Assembly: GCA_945870015.1 (NCBI GenBank)
Contig: CAMBQS010000143.1
Span: 1 to 8,242, forward strand
From: Desulfocicer vacuolatum DSM 3385
GTDB lineage: Bacteria; Desulfobacterota; Desulfobacteria; Desulfobacterales; SURF-7
DNA: 8,242 nt
Direction of reading: 5' to 3'
Made by a program: the position numbers and the translations under genes. This document shows positions 7,609 to 8,242 of this stretch, one piece after another. Position 1 is the first letter of the stretch. Each line of letters starts with the position of its first letter. The notes under the pieces were generated by a model. That model saw only the letters and a program-made list of their open reading frames with translations. It did no database searches and had not been told where the DNA came from.

Positions 7609-8040
7609 TGTCTGGTTTATATTGATTTGAATATGGTAAGGGCTGGAGCAGTTGCGCAGCCGTCTGACTGGGATTTTGGCGGATATACTGAGATTCAGCA
7701 ACCGAGGAAAAGATATTCATTGGTTGATCGTAAAAAATTAATGGAACTGCTGGGAATTCCGGATAGTGAACAACTGACGTTTTATCACCGCGAGTGGATA
7801 GAAGAAGCATTGCGGAATGGTTCAAATATCAGAGATGAAAAATGGACAGAAGGTGTAGCTGTTGGAAGTCAGGAATTTGTTGAAGCAGCAAGGGAAAAAC
7901 TGGGTACTCGGGTGCGGGGGCGAAACATCTGCTCCGATGGGAGATCAAGCGTTTTAAAGGAAACCCAAACCCCTTATACAGCGCTTTTCATACCGGGAAA
8001 GGCTTGTTTAAGACCAGAAAACAGCTATAAATTGGATATA
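7525..8040 (+). pseudogene. REP-associated tyrosine (Y1/IS200-like) transposase, C-terminal relic
   Basis: This is the C-terminal half of a RAYT-type transposase (Y1_Tnp, TnpA_REP group), a single-strand DNA transposase related to IS200/IS605 enzymes. Recognisable family blocks are GRKGAFWEDRYHATAV (7537-7584), CLVYIDLNMVRAG (7609-7647), PRKRYSLVDRKKLMELLGIP (7702-7761), RDEKWTEGVAVGS (7831-7869) and LRPENSY (8008-8028). The N-terminal part with the HUH metal-binding motif is missing, replaced by the IS3 orfB segment. TAA at 7606-7608 interrupts the frame between HLI and CLVY, where relatives carry a basic residue, so a single change from AAA (Lys) could explain it. Otherwise the frame is open with few obvious lesions, which suggests fairly recent inactivation. 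ATG at 7633 could be miscalled as a gene start. No enzymatic activity is expected. Confidence 0.8.
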
Positions 8041-8069
8041 TATATTGAATTAATACAGGCCATTAATCT

Positions 8070-8108
8070 GGTCCGACCCCCGGGAACGGACCCCCGGGAA
8101 CGGGAACG
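8070..8108 (+). repeat. GC-rich tandem 14-bp repeat with embedded palindrome
   Basis: GACCCCCGGGAACG occurs at 8075-8088 and again immediately at 8089-8102. The shorter CGGGAACG occurs three times (8081-8088, 8095-8102 and 8101-8108). GGTCCG at 8070-8075 is also an inverted copy of CGGACC at 8087-8092, enclosing a CCCGGG palindrome. The stretch lies just after the RAYT coding relic and just before the IS1634-type relic. It may be the REP-like terminal sequence of the RAYT element, duplicated by slippage. The assignment to RAYT is inference; the repeats themselves are directly visible. Confidence 0.7.
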
Positions 8109-8242
8109 TTGCCAGATTGCTTATGCCAAGATGCTGATTGCCGGAAGGCTTGTTCATCCCGGAAGTGAACGAGAAACCGCAAGATGGATAAATGAGAATA
8201 GCGCGATATGTGAACTGTTAAAAACAGATGCGATCGTATATG
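8107..8242 (+). pseudogene. IS1634/IS4-type transposase fragment, runs off right edge
   Basis: The frame reads IAYAKMLIAGRLVHPGSERE (8119-8178), then TARWINENSAICELLKTD. This resembles the N-terminal domain of IS1634-family DDE transposases, in which a GRL-x-xPGSE block followed by W-x-x-E-x-SA-x-x-ELL is characteristic. The true N-terminus, about the first 100 or more residues of such proteins, is missing: the upstream bases are the GC-rich repeat and the RAYT relic. No start codon or ribosome-binding site is visible, but the frame is continuous with the RAYT frame. It continues beyond base 8242, so whether the catalytic DDE domain survives cannot be seen here. Confidence 0.65.

Noticed and set aside
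7448..7825. A 125-codon minus-strand open frame across the transposase relics
   Set aside because: It spans the junction between two relics whose protein families are recognisable on the plus strand; it is an antisense shadow.
7633..8242. A new gene of more than 200 codons starting at ATG 7633
   Set aside because: Its sequence is the tail of a RAYT transposase followed by part of an IS1634-type transposase, with no ribosome-binding site, so it is a frame-preserving relic.

Overview
The window holds the 3' part of a recC-recB-recD operon on the + strand, a transcription terminator, and then about 1.4 kb of mobile-element debris. The recombination genes are read from intact helicase and nuclease motifs. 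The debris is read from residual transposase domains. A Gram-negative bacterium is implied by RecBCD rather than AddAB. The moderate GC content, the CCGG-rich codon style and the particular mix of IS3, REP-associated (RAYT-type) and IS1634-type transposase relics suggest a sulfate-reducing Desulfobacterota (Desulfobacteraceae-like) host. That placement is an inference only.

Positions 1-6771: recC enters from the left edge with its start outside the window. It overlaps recB by ATGA (1202-1205), and recB overlaps recD by ATGA (4825-4828), so the three are one tightly coupled translational unit without the ptrA gene that separates recC and recB in E. coli. RecB (1208 aa) has a complete SF1A helicase and an intact nuclease triad. 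RecD (648 aa) has all SF1B helicase motifs. Together they should form an ATP-driven helicase-nuclease that processes double-strand ends for RecA-dependent repair and degrades foreign linear DNA. A hairpin plus T-run at 6781-6808 closes the operon.

Positions 6809-8242: the left end of an IS3-family element begins about 50 bp after the terminator. It has an intact orfA (6917-7198) and a likely -1 frameshift signal (T6G heptamer plus hairpin). Its orfB loses the whole DDE catalytic domain at about 7524, where the frame passes directly into the C-terminal half of a REP-associated Y1 transposase. This second relic carries an in-frame TAA at 7606 but is otherwise open to about 8040. A GC-rich stretch with a tandem 14-bp repeat follows (8070-8108). 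An internal piece of an IS1634/IS4-type transposase then runs off the right edge. From 7609 to 8242 the frame has no stop, so gene callers may report a spurious chimeric ORF there. I see no convincing new biological system. The most interesting points are the three-part transposase mosaic and the frameshift signal.
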